Shown here in pieces: positions 31,355 to 42,260 of a stretch of DNA of 64,000 nucleotides (the stretch's first letter is position 1; every line of letters starts with the position of its first letter). The translations under genes were made by a program, and so were the position numbers. Source of the stretch: Micropterix aruncella (taxonomy: Eukaryota; Arthropoda; Insecta; Lepidoptera; Micropterigidae); the NCBI GenBank assembly GCA_944548615.1, contig OX155953.1, forward strand, positions 1,190,501 through 1,254,500. The letters are read 5' to 3'. The notes beneath the pieces are model-generated. The model did no database searches. It was not told the DNA's origin and saw only the letters and a program-made list of their open reading frames with translations.

Positions 31355-34223
31355 TGGGGAGTCCCTCTGTGAGAGGCTCTCCCGGTTCCCGTCCCCTCAC
31401 TCCAATTCGGCCGAGGCACTTAGTGTTGCACTTCATGAGGCAGTTGCCTCGGCCTGCGAGTCGGTCCTCGGTCGGAGGAGGCCCTGCGGAGGCTTCACGG
31501 CACCGTGGTGGTCTCCGGAAATATCCGACCTTCGCAGGTGCTTCCGGCAAGCGTACCGCCGCATGGGGGAAGCCCGCAGGGGTTCTCTTCCCCCTGAGCG
31601 TGTGGAGGTACTTCGGGAGTCCCTGAGATCGGCTCGGAGCGTCTACCACGCCGCCATTAGGCGTGCCAAGACTGATTCCTGGCGTACATGGGTTAGCGAA
31701 GTTGGGAATGCAAACCCATGGGACATGAAGAACGTCATCGACAAAGGTGCCAAGCGGGGTGGGAACTACCTCTCTAGCATTGTCGAGGGTACTTCCGCCC
31801 CGCTTGACACCGAAGGCACTCTTTCAGTTCTCCTCGGTTCTTTGTGTCCATCGGATCGGAATGACAATGACGATCCCCACCACGCGCAGCTGCGGCGGCT
31901 TATAGCCGTAGACTCGCGCGTACCTGATCTGTCAGAGGTAACAGCGGACGAGGTCGGCACCATCATCGGGTCGCTATCGCGCAGAAAGGCACCGGGGATA
32001 GACAACTTTACGTCTGATATAGTGAAGCGGGTGTGGGAATTCGCAAGATGGGAGGTGACTGTCCTGATGCAGAAATGCATTAGGGACGGTCATTTCCCAT
32101 TATGCTGGAAGGCTGGCCTCCTGCGGGTGATTCCCAAAGGTAACGACAAGCCGCGCTCGGATCCGAAAGCGTACAGGCCCATCACGCTCCTTCCCATAAT
32201 GGGTAAGGTGCTCGAAGTGCTTGTGCGCGAACGGCTGGAAAGGACTCTGTCTCCCCAGAACGAGCGTCAGTTTGGCTTTACCCGAGGGAAAAGCACGGAG
32301 GACGCCATCCTGTTTGCGAAGAACTGGGTCCGCAACTATGACGGCCGCTACGTGGTAGGCGTATTTTTGGATATCTCCGGTGCATTCGACAACGCGTGGT
32401 GGCCGATGCTCATATGCAAGCTTCGGGCGCGCCTGTGCCCGAACAATTTGTTGAAAGTAGTGAGGAGCTACTTTTCAGACAGATCTGTCACTCTGAGGTA
32501 CGGCCCGACCAGCGTCACCAAAACCCCGACTATGGGCTGTCCACAGGGGTCAGTGTTGGGTCCTAGCCTTTGGAACATTCTCTTTGATGATTTCCTCGGT
32601 CTACCTTACCCGGAGGGGTGCACCGTCAGCGCTTATGCAGACGACGCTCTCCTCCTGGTGGGCGGCAGGAGTCGCGCAGAGGTCGAAAGAAGGGTGGCTG
32701 ACTCGCTGGACCTGATCCTCGGATGGGGTCAGCGAAACAGACTCACCTTCTCTCCGACGAAAACTCAGGCGCTTCTCCTGAAGGGACATCTTAAGCGGAA
32801 CCCTGTCATCAGGATGAACGGTCGCCCGGTATCCTTCCCGGCCACCGTTCGATACCTGGGGGTGACGCTTACGGCTTCCCTTTCCTTTCTTTCGCACGCA
32901 AAGATTACAGCCGAAAAATCCCGGGATCTATTCTTTGCGCTCCGCGGAGTGAGTCGGGCCGACTGGGGAATTCGTTTCCCGGCGGTCATGACTATCTATA
33001 AGGGCGTCTTCGTCCCGCGTGCGACTTATGCCGCACGCGCTTGGACGGAGTCTGCTGTTCCTGAGGCGACGCGTGTCGCGCTGCTGCGCGGACAGCGCAT
33101 CCCTCTCGTGGCCCTGACCGGGGCGTACAGAACGACGTCCACTCTTGCGTTACCCGTCATCGCTGGCGTTCTGCCGATTGACCTGGAGATTCTGGAGCGT
33201 GCAGCCTTGTCGCGGTACCGCCGGGGCGAGCCGGTAGTCCTTCATGGCCTATCGATCGACCCGGTGGCGCACCGAGCTGGGGAGTTTGCCCGCCTGATTC
33301 GGGTGGAGTCCTTGCGTGTCTGGCAGGCTAGATGGGACGCCGGGGGTACGGGCCGCCTCACCCATTGCTTCTTCCCGTCTGTTGCAGTGCGGATGGCAAA
33401 TTCGTTTCTGCGGTTCGACCACCATACCACGCAGCTAGTTGGGGGCCACGGAGAGTTCAGAGCCAAACTATTTGACTTTGGACTTGCCGATGACCCCCGG
33501 TGCGCCTGTGGGTATGGTCGCCAAACTGCGGAACACGTAATTTGGTCTTGCCCAATTCTAGCGGCTGCACGGGAGAAATTGATGGATGCAGTGGGCGCGT
33601 GCGTTGGGCGTTCTCCGATTTGGTACCCGGATTTGGTCAGTTGTAGGAGCTGCTTCCAGTCGTTTGGCGAGTTTGTGGGGCTCTGGGTGGCTTCTTGGGA
33701 AAGCATGAGGCTTCGGGATACCCCCCAGGGGGTACCCTCTTCCTTGGTGGTGTGATTCGGCGGCTACTTCCAGCCCGAAGTGCCCGTCTTTGTGTCCGTC
33801 TCTTTACCGCCCCGAGGGGCGTTTCGTTCTTTGCAGGATCCAGGGATTCCTCCCCCCGTGGCTGCTCCGAGACCTGCCCACGGACAGCGCGCCTTCACGT
33901 TCATTGTTCTGGAGCGTCCTCTACCCCGCTTACCGGCTCCTAAATTTATGATATTGTTATTTCTTTTCTCGTTATATTATGTGTAATATTTTGTAAAATT
34001 TTAATTTTTTTTTGTAAATAAGTTTTATTTTTGAATAAATGGGTTCTCGGGGCGGTACGGGGGGGGTGGTTTACCCTATTTCACCCCCTGCGCGTTTTAC
34101 CCTTCTGGTACGCGCAGGGTTGTCGTAGCACGACATCCCGGGCAGACAAGACGACCCTCGTCGTTATAACTGCCCGGGCGGTGGGCGGGGTTTGCTGCCC
34201 TCACCTATCGCCTTGAAACTCTT
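31355..34223 (+). mobile_element. 5'-truncated R1-clade LINE
   Basis: About 2.9 kb of GC-rich sequence inserted in an AT-rich older LINE. It begins inside ORF2, between the endonuclease and the polymerase, and ends about 470 bp after the stop with CACCTATCGCCTTGAAACTC. The 3' untranslated region contains a GC-rich pair, TGCGCGTTTTACCC and GTACGCGCAGGG, and CCCGGGCAGAC/CTGCCCGGGCG that can fold. There is no long poly-A. Composition and an open frame indicate that it is younger than its surroundings. Confidence 0.9.
31563..33755 (+). CDS. R1-clade ORF2 protein, endonuclease missing
   Basis: 730 codons from an internal ATG; the frame is open further back to the insertion junction (ALHEAVASAC and TAPWWSPEISDL precede it), so the true start is lost. 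RT landmarks: KAYRPITLLP near 202, motif A VGVFLDISGAFD at 265-276, CPQGSVLGPSLWN at 326-338, catalytic YADD at 358-361, VRYLGVTL in the thumb. A C-terminal zinc-knuckle-like CACG...HVIWSCP lies at about 646-663. An intact relative would nick target DNA with an APE-type endonuclease and copy its RNA there; this copy keeps polymerase and knuckle only. No stop or frameshift interrupts it, unlike the other LINEs in this window. Other frames in this GC-rich stretch are shadows. Confidence 0.9.
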   Translation: MGEARRGSLPPERVEVLRESLRSARSVYHAAIRRAKTDSWRTWVSEVGNANPWDMKNVIDKGAKRGGNYLSSIVEGTSAPLDTEGTLSVLLGSLCPSDRNDNDDPHHAQLRRLIAVDSRVPDLSEVTADEVGTIIGSLSRRKAPGIDNFTSDIVKRVWEFARWEVTVLMQKCIRDGHFPLCWKAGLLRVIPKGNDKPRSDPKAYRPITLLPIMGKVLEVLVRERLERTLSPQNERQFGFTRGKSTEDAILFAKNWVRNYDGRYVVGVFLDISGAFDNAWWPMLICKLRARLCPNNLLKVVRSYFSDRSVTLRYGPTSVTKTPTMGCPQGSVLGPSLWNILFDDFLGLPYPEGCTVSAYADDALLLVGGRSRAEVERRVADSLDLILGWGQRNRLTFSPTKTQALLLKGHLKRNPVIRMNGRPVSFPATVRYLGVTLTASLSFLSHAKITAEKSRDLFFALRGVSRADWGIRFPAVMTIYKGVFVPRATYAARAWTESAVPEATRVALLRGQRIPLVALTGAYRTTSTLALPVIAGVLPIDLEILERAALSRYRRGEPVVLHGLSIDPVAHRAGEFARLIRVESLRVWQARWDAGGTGRLTHCFFPSVAVRMANSFLRFDHHTTQLVGGHGEFRAKLFDFGLADDPRCACGYGRQTAEHVIWSCPILAAAREKLMDAVGACVGRSPIWYPDLVSCRSCFQSFGEFVGLWVASWESMRLRDTPQGVPSSLVV

Positions 34224-34294
34224 AACTGTCTCATCTGGATGCAGTGGTGACAGTTAGTTTAGGTTCCTGGTTGTCCTTAGCCAAACCAGCTGAC
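34224..34294. repeat. 71-bp direct repeat, right copy (target duplication)
   Basis: Identical to 31284-31354. Sequence after it, CCCTCGACTATC onward, continues the host LINE frame. Confidence 0.95.
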
Positions 34295-35064
34295 CCCTCG
34301 ACTATCTTCAGGTCCAAACACAATTTTGGGCTAGCTCTAAAACTGCCCTCACTGCTCTATGCCAACTGCAGATTAACCAAAAATTCGATTCTAAGCAATT
34401 CCAAGGATCCGGCAATATCGAAGCGCGTAATAAGTGGCCGTAGAAAGTCAAATGATCTACAAGCCCGCGTAGAATTCCACAAAAAGTTCCTTGCTGGAAT
34501 CAGCCAGAACGGCAATGGTCTAAGGTATGGCAGTACAACCATAAGCGACGTGGACTTGAAGTCTCCTGATTCCTGAGGACTTGAAGACTCCTGAGGACTT
34601 GAAGTCCCCTGAAGTCTTTTGATTTAATTGGTGAAATATTTTTATTTTGTATTTTCTCCTATAAGTTCACAACCGATTTAATCCTGTCTGTTTAGGTATG
34701 TCACTTTATACTTTTCTTAAAGATTATGTTATTCAGGCCATGTGTATTTCGAAGTTTTAATATCAAAAGAAGGTTATTATTTTATTTCTTTCTAATTTCA
34801 TTGCATTAAAATTCATATCCTTTGTTGGATAATATAGGTAAGCCAATAGAACAAGGATATAAAATAATAAGATATTATAAACTTAGCAAATAAATAAAAA
34901 TTGACAATCTGTTACGATCACAGGGAATTATGAGAGAAGTATTGTCATACATTATCACAATAAATGTTACTCCCTATAATTCGGAAAATAAATGTATTGA
35001 TATCTCTATTTCTATACTCTTTATGTGATCTTTTACAACTGACGGGTTTATTATCATATGACAA

Positions 35065-35349
35065 TCACTTACAACCAACCCTCATGCAGTATGGAATATA
35101 CGATTTCATACTAATGCGCCAGGATAATTGATTTCCACGATAAGTCGCATGACAATCTTGCTTTATAAGTTCGCATATGGCTTCGAAGTTTACTTGCCAC
35201 ACATGATTTCGAAGGGCCTTCTTTCGATTGATACACCAACGAACTACGGCCACGCTTAAATTGATTGTAACAGCTGTGTGTGGGGCTTCATCACCACATC
35301 GAAAATCATAAAGATTAATCGCACCAAGATGTTCATGAGTTAATTCCAA
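35065..35349 (-). CDS. Unrecognised 94-codon open frame
   Basis: The protein begins MELTHEHLGAINLYDFRCGD and contains VVRWCINRKKALRN and YRGNQLSWRISM. It is of mixed composition, without low complexity, a signal peptide or a membrane segment that I can see, and the codon composition is less AT-biased than the surroundings. I recognise no family. It could be a transposase or host exon fragment, or chance. It lies between two LINE remnants. Confidence 0.2.
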   Translation of the reverse strand: MELTHEHLGAINLYDFRCGDEAPHTAVTINLSVAVVRWCINRKKALRNHVWQVNFEAICELIKQDCHATYRGNQLSWRISMKSYIPYCMRVGCK

Positions 35350-35519
35350 TTTTCGACCAAGACGAAATTGTCAATTCAATCAAAACAAAACAAGTAGCGT
35401 CCGTATGAAGCATACAATAACAATCGATAATAGGCTCCGCTGGCGGACCCATATTGGCATACGGGCGATTAAAATACAAAAAAAACATAAATGTTCCGAG
35501 AGATGAGGAATATTTTAGA

Positions 35520-35960
35520 TCCGGGAATAATGAAAACTACATACTACACTAGTTTGTTCAGTCTGTTCTATGTTATGTAATAATGGGATGGGGAGCGTGT
35601 GCGACGACTATCCTCCGCCCATTAGAAGTGGCTCAAAAAGGCATCTTGAAGATTATAGCGCGTCGAAGTCGTATCGATATCTCACTATTTAATCATTACG
35701 TATCCTGGACATCAGACAGATATATCTACATTAAATTGGCCTTACTACATGGACGGTTTAAAAGTCAAACAAGTTTTAATGAGGGAGTGATATATACGAG
35801 AGCAACGCACTTAGTAGCTATGCTGATACCACGTAAAAAACGTATGGACAGCGCCAATACTCATTCATCGCTCCCAGGATTTATAATCACCTTCCTGAAT
35901 CAATCAAGTATATCGATACAATGCCAACATTTTCAAAATGTCTTACGTTTGGGTTGACAA
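35520..35960 (+). pseudogene. Non-LTR LINE ORF2, C-terminal fragment (family A)
   Basis: VLCYVIMGWGACATTILRPL, EVAQKGILKIIARRSR and YIKLALLHGRF follow the order seen at 5679-6054: YG-MGWG, -AQK-ILK-I, then the I-LAVL-- segment. It then runs into unrelated sequence. No catalytic motif is present. Confidence 0.65.
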
Positions 35961-36555
35961 AGGAGGGGGGATTAATATAGATAGACCACTGAGTATATAT
36001 GTCTGAATCACATGTATAAAATGGTAATTCTGTATGTAATGAGAATTCAATTAAAATATCGATTTTATAATATTTGTGTTGTTGTGGCATTATAGGTTTT
36101 TATTATAGTTTCTAGGAATGCGATTCTTTCCTATATTTTTATGGTTATTTTATTACTTTTTATGTACTTCTTTATGTATCGGAAGCTTTTTTTACACTAT
36201 TTTTTTTTTGTCGTAAGGTAATGACTATCTTACCCTATTTTTTAGCATTTTTTTTAATTTAAATACTATATATTTCTACATATTTTTTTTCAAATAATTA
36301 TTTTTAACATTTAAAAAAAAATATATTTGGTTGTCCAGCTAATAAAGGTTATAATTATCACTAACTGTATACATTATTTCAAATGTATGTTCTTTTCTTT
36401 ACTTACATAAGTTATAGACATATTTATACAAATTTAAATGCCAGCCTTAGAATAGGCTGTATCAGAAGTGTCATTAAATAGGATCACTGGCAACAGTTTT
36501 TGTCATATCATGTTATGTTTTTTGCAACTGGATTTTTGTCTATGACATTTCAATT
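35961..36555. other. No gene recognised
   Basis: Very AT-rich with T runs; nothing recognised. Confidence 0.5.
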
Positions 36556-36660
36556 AATAATAATAATAATAAAACTCTTTATTCTTAAGAAAAGGCGAGC
36601 TTATTGCCTGCAGGCAATATTTTAGAGCTAACCTATAGCTCATTATCCTATTAATCATGT
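36556..36660 (-). mobile_element. LINE 3' end (family C)
   Basis: AATAATAATAATAATAAAAC and TCTTTATTCTTAAGAAAAGG, then GCGAGCTTATTGCC and AGCTAACCTA, match the terminus at 61737-61840. Confidence 0.7.
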
Positions 36661-37229
36661 TGTCCATGTATCTGTACATATATTATTGTGAACTACAAAT
36701 TAAATTAAATTTAATTTAATTAAACTGTAAAAAATATCGATATTTACAATGGAAACGTCAGATAGAGTAAACCATTAGGTGGCTGACAATTCCCAATTAT
36801 ATTTGCTTCATTTAGCTTGTCATTTTATAATTGCCTACCACCTAACATTAAAGATATTAAAATATCATATAAATTTAAAAATAGTTTGAGTGCCTACCTC
36901 TTAAATTGTACATATGCAGATATTGAAAACATTATTAAATAATTGAATCTCTATAATCTTTATAATAAAAACATAATAGTATATGTAGTAATATAAATTG
37001 ATGATTTCTAAACGTAATTTTATTTTAATTTTTGTGAATTTATTTTGTATATTATTAATACATATTATTTAATACATACATAAATATATATTAATTTTTA
37101 TCATGTTTTAAAAAAAATAATATTGACAATTTTCATGACATTTTCTTACGAATTTTTATTAGGTAATTAAGATATTTCTGTTACATTAAGTATGATTTTG
37201 ATTATTTATATAAATATAATATTATAGAT
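36661..37229. other. No gene recognised
   Basis: Very AT-rich; nothing recognised. Confidence 0.5.
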
Positions 37230-37345
37230 TTCTTAGGATAACTAAAATAAATTGTCTACCTTGGAACAGGCGGCAGCCTAGTTAGGTTAAGACTTTTGTA
37301 TATTGAATGTACCCATAATTTTAACTCAATAAATAATTTAATTTG
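37230..37345 (+). mobile_element. LINE 3' untranslated end related to family B
   Basis: CTTGGAACAGGCGGCAGCCT and AGTTAGGTTAAGAC, then CTCAATAAATAATTT, resemble the 51.6-kb terminus (ACAACAGGTCCCGGCCTAG) and 48500-48560 (AAGAACAGGCAGAAGCC). Confidence 0.5.
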
Positions 37346-37742
37346 AAATTGAAATTTTTATCATCTAATTGATTATTATATTATTGTGACTATTTTTTTT
37401 CTTTCCGATATTAAATTGTATTTTGTATTTGTAGAAATAAATTATTTTCTATTACATGACAACTTAATTGATAATTCTCACGACAATATATTGTAAAATA
37501 TATTACAATTTTATATACAGTATATTCTACTATATCTTGTCAAATATTTATCCGATTGAGTTTGTAGTTTTAAATATCTTATCTAATACGATTAATATAA
37601 ATTGTGGTGAGCGTTTCATAAACCCTTAGTATCTATTTTCTGTATTATTTTAATACTAAGCGGCTATCGACTAAAACATAATATCGAATACGTAATCACT
37701 GGTTTTGTTATTTAGCTTTTATAATCAAATTTTATAATTACA
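37346..37742. other. No gene recognised
   Basis: AT-rich; nothing recognised. Confidence 0.5.
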
Positions 37743-38130
37743 CTAGCTGCGCCCAGCAGTTTCACCCGCGTGGTGATGGAAAATTGTAATAATGATGATA
37801 GAAAACCATATATATTTATAAATTATAGCCTATGTGTTATTCTGATGTGTAAGCTATATTATTGTAAAGTTTCATCAAGATCCATTCAGCAGTTTTTGCG
37901 TGAAAGAGTAACAAACATCCATACATACATACAAACTTTCGCGTTTATAATATTATTATAGTAGGATTCGCGTTTATAATATTAGTAGGATAGTAGGATT
38001 GAATTTAAATTTCGAATGTCAATTTCTTAGATTTTTTCCTATTTACTTTACAGTTATCGTTATATTTTAGATAATTCACGCTATATCTTTATAAATTATA
38101 ACATACAAACTTTCGCGTTTATAATATTAG
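37743..38130 (-). mobile_element. Non-autonomous Helitron, CGCGTTTATAATATTAG family
   Basis: The minus strand ends with a hairpin and GCGCAGCTAG before a host T, and its 5' end reads TCCTACTATAATAATATTAT. TTTTTGCGTGAAAGAGTAAC and CATACATACAAACTTTCGCG lie near the start. Three 5'-end copies (at 37940, 37968 and 38105) indicate repeated insertion or slippage of the terminus. The block 38030-38097 includes the empty site for the PLE unit at 22049. Confidence 0.75.
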
Positions 38131-38848
38131 TAGGCTGTATCCAAAGTTTTTTGCTCTAATGTCTAAACAGCTATGTATCAGGTTTTAAAAATAAAAACCT
38201 TGATTTGATTTGATTTTAATAACATCAGTATTGTTATGTCGCAATATATAACCTTTTTTATATTTAATTGTATAGGTAGTTCACACACATTAAAATGGCA
38301 GACTATACAGTTTTAAAATCTACCTTGCAATTGTCATGCTCGTACTAATATAGACTGTAATGCATTGCGTTTTTTTTTGGTAAGTGTTAAATTAATATAA
38401 AATTGTCATATATGGTACCTCTATATTTACTTAAAAAAATAAATAAAAATAAACATGACATATATACATTTACATAAACATATATACATATCCATAAACA
38501 TGAATATATACGTAGATAAATAGATGTAGGTATATATTCTTATACAGCACTACAGTTAACCAACCTACTACATACATACATGGTTTTAATTTAAGTTAGT
38601 AATAAATCAATTACTATTCCAACACAAAATTCCAATTTACTTTAAAATTTCCTAATGTTGTAGTAGTAGTGTGTGGATAAATAAATGAAATGAAATGTAT
38701 CATAATGTCGAGGCATGCAAGAAATATCGTAGTATATATACAGAGTGTGTTTAAATTAACCGGCATTCTTGAAATAAATAAATTTGAGCAAATAAGCTAC
38801 TTTTGATAAAAAAAAATAAGAAAAAAACAAAGTAATAAAAATAAAAGA
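38131..38848. other. No gene recognised
   Basis: AT-rich, with ATATACAT repeats at 38455-38520. Nothing recognised. Confidence 0.5.
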
Positions 38849-38862
38849 AAGATTAAATTATA

Positions 38863-39376
38863 AATAGGATAGAAAACGAATTTACCGCGTGAAATTTATA
38901 GCACCCGACGTTTCGGTGACGTTGCAGCCGCCGTTGTCCAGGGTAGACTGAAGAGCTGTCAATCCGTTGTTTTGCGGGTAGGCCGCGTACCGCTTCCGCC
39001 ACTGCGTAGATTATAACGGTGATAGTGGGGGGCCGGGCTCGGAGCGCGGGAATTTTGAAAATCCGTCTTGCACACAACACTCACTGTATCCTGTTTTACG
39101 TCTTTGCGTTCGGCGTTCGGCGGCGGGAACATTGTAAGAAGAGGGTTCCACGTAGAAGAGAGTTTGTAACCGTCGTCTCTGTTAAAGTTCGTGGTTCTTC
39201 TTATTTCAATGGCTTCCCGGATCATGCGAGGAAAGTAGAATTGTTCTTTGGATAGCACAATGGGATTTTGAAACTGCATTCAGTGGTTACTTCCGCTATC
39301 CAATATATGTTCGCAGATCGCCGATTTTTTTCTATCCTATTTATAATGTCAAACAACCGCGATAGTCTTCGATTTT
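38863..39376 (-). mobile_element. Penelope-like element, GIY-YIG C-terminal part, 14-bp target duplication
   Basis: From 39325 the minus strand reads AICEHILDSGSNH, a stop, then FQNPIVLSKEQFYFPRMIRE, AIEIRRTTNFNRDDGYKLSS and TWNPLL. This is the C-terminal half of the PLE GIY-YIG endonuclease, with the conserved REAIEI and NFNRDDG-KLS-TW-P. About 60 further codons follow to 38959, then the terminal block ACGTCGGGTGC and CACGCGGTAAATTCG. The 5' end repeats the outer terminal sequence in inverse orientation. AAGATTAAATTATA flanks it at 38849-38862 and 39377-39390. The polymerase is missing. Confidence 0.88.
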
Positions 39377-39390
39377 AAGATTAAATTATA

Positions 39391-40321
39391 TTTATAGAAA
39401 AAAAGTATAAAAATCGTTGGTCGCGCTGCGCCATCTAGCGCCATCTGGCAGTATTTTACCTACTGATAGGTTGCAGTGCATTCAGTGCTTATCAAACTAT
39501 TTTTCAGACTTAACAAAAAAAACATATTTTTTATCAAAACTTGTTTATTTGCTCGTACCGATTTACCCACTTTTAGAATGTCGGGTAATGTAAACTAAAA
39601 TTATGTATAGGTACAAAGATCGCCTTAACCTTGATCATAAATACAACAATGTATTTATTTATACGTAGGTACCTACGTGTTCGCTTTTTAATATGATATA
39701 CCTGAAAAATAATCTCAGCGTTCGCGTTTTTCAAGTATTATATTACGCGACTCTCTATCTTGAGAAGGGCAAAGAGGGCGCAGAAAGTCTTTGCGAAATT
39801 ATTTTTTCAATCGCGCAGCGCGCCGTGGAGTCACGTTACTCTATTGCCATCCAGCAACTCTACCTATATATAAAACGAAAACATAACCTTCACTTTGGGA
39901 CATTCGCCATTAAAGTTGTGCGAAAGTGTGTTTATATTCGAAATTGGTATAGTCAAGAACAAAAAAAAGGAATAGCTTTAAATGGAGTTTCACATATAGT
40001 GCCACCGTGAACTGGACCAGGCTCTCCAGTGTTACGAGTAAGAGCTCAGTCGCCGCTTTTTAGAATGCTTATAAAGTTACACTTGTATGTGAACAACGCG
40101 AGAGACCTTAAAACGTGAGTACTATTAAAACCGGGCATCCAGAAACGCAGGTATCCCTTAATATGAAGTATGTAGGTCATAATTATAACAATTCTATTGT
40201 ATTATATTCTATTTAATCAGTTAAAAAAATACATTTAAATGATTTTTATTGCAATAATCTGCCCAACTTACTAACTTTTCAACGTCATTTCTCCCAAGTT
40301 GAAGTAAGAGTTCCTCCGTAA
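39391..40321. other. No gene recognised
   Basis: A 105-codon frame at 39693-40010 (MIYLKNNLSVRVFQVLYYAT...) has no recognisable motif; it could be chance. No repeat partner was seen. Confidence 0.4.
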
Positions 40322-40858
40322 TCTATACTAATATTATAAAGAGGTAAAGTTTGTGATGTTATAGGAAGTAATCTCTGGATCTACTGAACTGATTTTGAAA
40401 ATTCTTTTACCAATAGAAAGCCACGTTATTTGTGAGTGTCATAGGCTATATATTAATCCGAAAAATGAAAAGACTTTTTCGCGGTAGTCGGATTTCCAAA
40501 GTAAGTCGGAAAAACCCGTCGAACGAAAACGTTTCTAACTAACGCTGCTTTAACGATGAGAGATATATGATTAAGTTCCAGAGAAAAGTTGTAGAGATTT
40601 ATAATGCCTACAAAAAAGTCAGCGACAGCATATGTCTACCTTTTATATTTAGGTCACTAAAAGCAGTATTTTATATTTTAAAAATTATTTAAATCGTTAG
40701 TTCATGTTTATTGGTCATATTATCAACAATTATGAATTCTTATCAAAATAAGTAAATGTATCGTCTCAAACGTTTAAAACAAAAGACTATTCCCTTTTAC
40801 TGCATAAATAGTTAAAGAGATAATACGACATAGGTATGGAACCGCGACCGTGTCGTAA
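40322..40858 (+). mobile_element. Non-autonomous Helitron, 3'-truncated copy
   Basis: Begins TCTATACTAATATTATAAAG (5' TC) and is collinear with the reverse complement of 10900-11535: AAGTAATCTCTGGATCTACTG, GAAAGCCACGTTATTTGTG, CGAACGAAAACGTTTC. It breaks off at TGTCGTAA, where a second 5' end starts. Confidence 0.75.
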
Positions 40859-41117
40859 TCTATCTATAGTAATATTATAAAGAGGTAAAGTTTGTGAGGT
40901 TGTAGGAAGCAATCTCTGGATCTACTGACACTCACAAATAACGGTATTATAGTCAAATTGGCATGCAAATACATACATACATATGCAGTAAAAATATAAC
41001 CCTTCTTTTGACAGTCAGTAAATAAATCATAGCACTCAGTACTAACCAAACCACACTCATAATTTCATCACAAGTAAAAAGTTTTACCGCCCAACGAAGT
41101 GGGCATGGGTCAGCTAG
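40859..41117 (+). mobile_element. Non-autonomous Helitron, internally deleted copy in tandem
   Basis: It starts TCTATCTATAGTAATATTAT and jumps from GGATCTACTGACACTCAC to GGTATTATAGTCAAATTGGC. It ends with the hairpin GCCCA-ACGAAG-TGGGC (41089-41104) and then ATGGGTCAGCTAG before T. A complete Helitron terminus. Confidence 0.8.
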
Positions 41118-41334
41118 TAATTATAATAATTCTATTCTATTCCATTCTATTTAGTCATTCAAAAAAATATTTTTAAATGGTTTTTATTGCATAATCTGCC
41201 CAACTTACTAACCTTTCAACGTCATTTCTCGCAAGTTGAAGTATGAGTTCCTCCGTAATTTCAAATATAAATGGAATTTACTTTATGTTTCTGTAGGTTT
41301 TTGAGATTCTTTTAATTTGTTAGCTTTGAGTTTG

Positions 41335-41643
41335 TTATAAATTTTGGGCCCTATAAAGCCAAAGTTGGGTAAAAGAAGTTGGAGTTTTCCGAGCGATATG
41401 TTTGGAGACTGCGGACCCTCTCCTTGTAATTTTATGCTCAGTTTTAACGTGTACATATTTATTCTTTATGTGGTTAGGAAGAACTGGTTTTGCATATATC
41501 TGCCTGATTTCTAATAAATTTAGCTCTGCGAACAAATCGTTTGAGGAATGCCTTCGGGGCTTTTTAGTAATAACCCGAAGTAGTATATATTGCGCTGTCA
41601 TAAGTGGTAATAACCCGAAGTAGTATATATTGCGCTGTCATAC
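41335..41643 (-). pseudogene. Non-LTR LINE ORF2, C-terminal fragment (family A)
   Basis: YILLRVITKKPRRHSSNDLF, AELNLLEIRQIY and HVKTEHKITRRG match the 5679-6054 remnant in order. TPTSFTQLWLYRAQNLYN is the expected GPKIYN-like end. A 38-bp tandem duplication (CCCGAAGTAGTATATATTGC) lies at its upstream edge, 41570-41643. Confidence 0.65.
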
Positions 41644-42252
41644 GTACTGTTACGTGTAATTCCTCCCCAATCCAGAATACCATTGAAATGAAAAAAAAAT
41701 CTAGGGCATAATAGACGTTTGGGAGTGATTTTAAATTTGACGCGTCCCGAACCTACACCTAGGTGCACACCTACTACCTAGTGATGTTGACGTATCTCCT
41801 TTTTTTCTGTTCCGTATATTGCTTTACATTTTAATCTTGTAATAATGTACCTACCTACTGATGGCAAGGCTCCACAAATAGCAATAAACGATTTAATTAG
41901 TATTTTAATATTAATTCCACGTCGTGAAGAAATGTGTTTGTCAAAGTTTCAGATTACACTTGTTAAAACAAGTTAAACGTTAAAGCGTTGAACGCGTGGC
42001 GACGCGTCGATTTTAACAGGAAATGGATGTCTCGCTGGGCGAGCTAACACCTGCCGTGTCTTTCAGCGCGATGATGACATGACGTGAAACACGAAAGGAC
42101 GTCAGCACTAAAACCAGACGAAGCAACTATAGTGGATAATTTCTAAAGAAGATATTTTTGTCTTTTTTTTTAGGAATACTTTTTTGTAACGAAGTAATAC
42201 TTGTACACCGAGTTCTATCAGCGGAAAGTTTATCATTTTTCCATCAACGATT
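41644..42252. other. No gene recognised
   Basis: Slightly GC-rich near 41985-42110. No open frame of note. Confidence 0.5.
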
Positions 42253-42260
42253 ATATAGAT

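Larger units (their letters stand above)
30840..35017 (+). pseudogene. Old LINE reverse transcriptase C-terminal part, split by an R1 element
   Basis: Before the insert the plus strand reads IDPNNHFKFLGRKIIH, then after a stop HFKSCLAKIDALLISGPRKT, WIYDNYLSTHLSWPFLIYDF and a stretch to KPAD. After the insert it continues with FRSKHNFGLALKLPSLLYAN and SKDPAISKRV. FKFLGR, LSWPFLIYDF and FRSK-NFGL are the post-thumb motifs of a group of LINE-like reverse transcriptases; I do not assign the clade. Taking one copy of the 71-bp repeat joins the two parts in frame. Three GGACTTGAAG-type repeats follow the stop at 34574, and a 3' untranslated region shared with 26438-26916 ends at TATTTCTATACTC. Confidence 0.7.

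Noticed and set aside
31314..33943. Several 60-150 codon frames on the minus strand and in other plus frames
   Set aside because: Shadows of the GC-rich R1 ORF, which alone has family motifs.
39019..39255. Plus-strand 78-codon frame within the PLE
   Set aside because: Antisense shadow of the GIY-YIG coding region on the minus strand.
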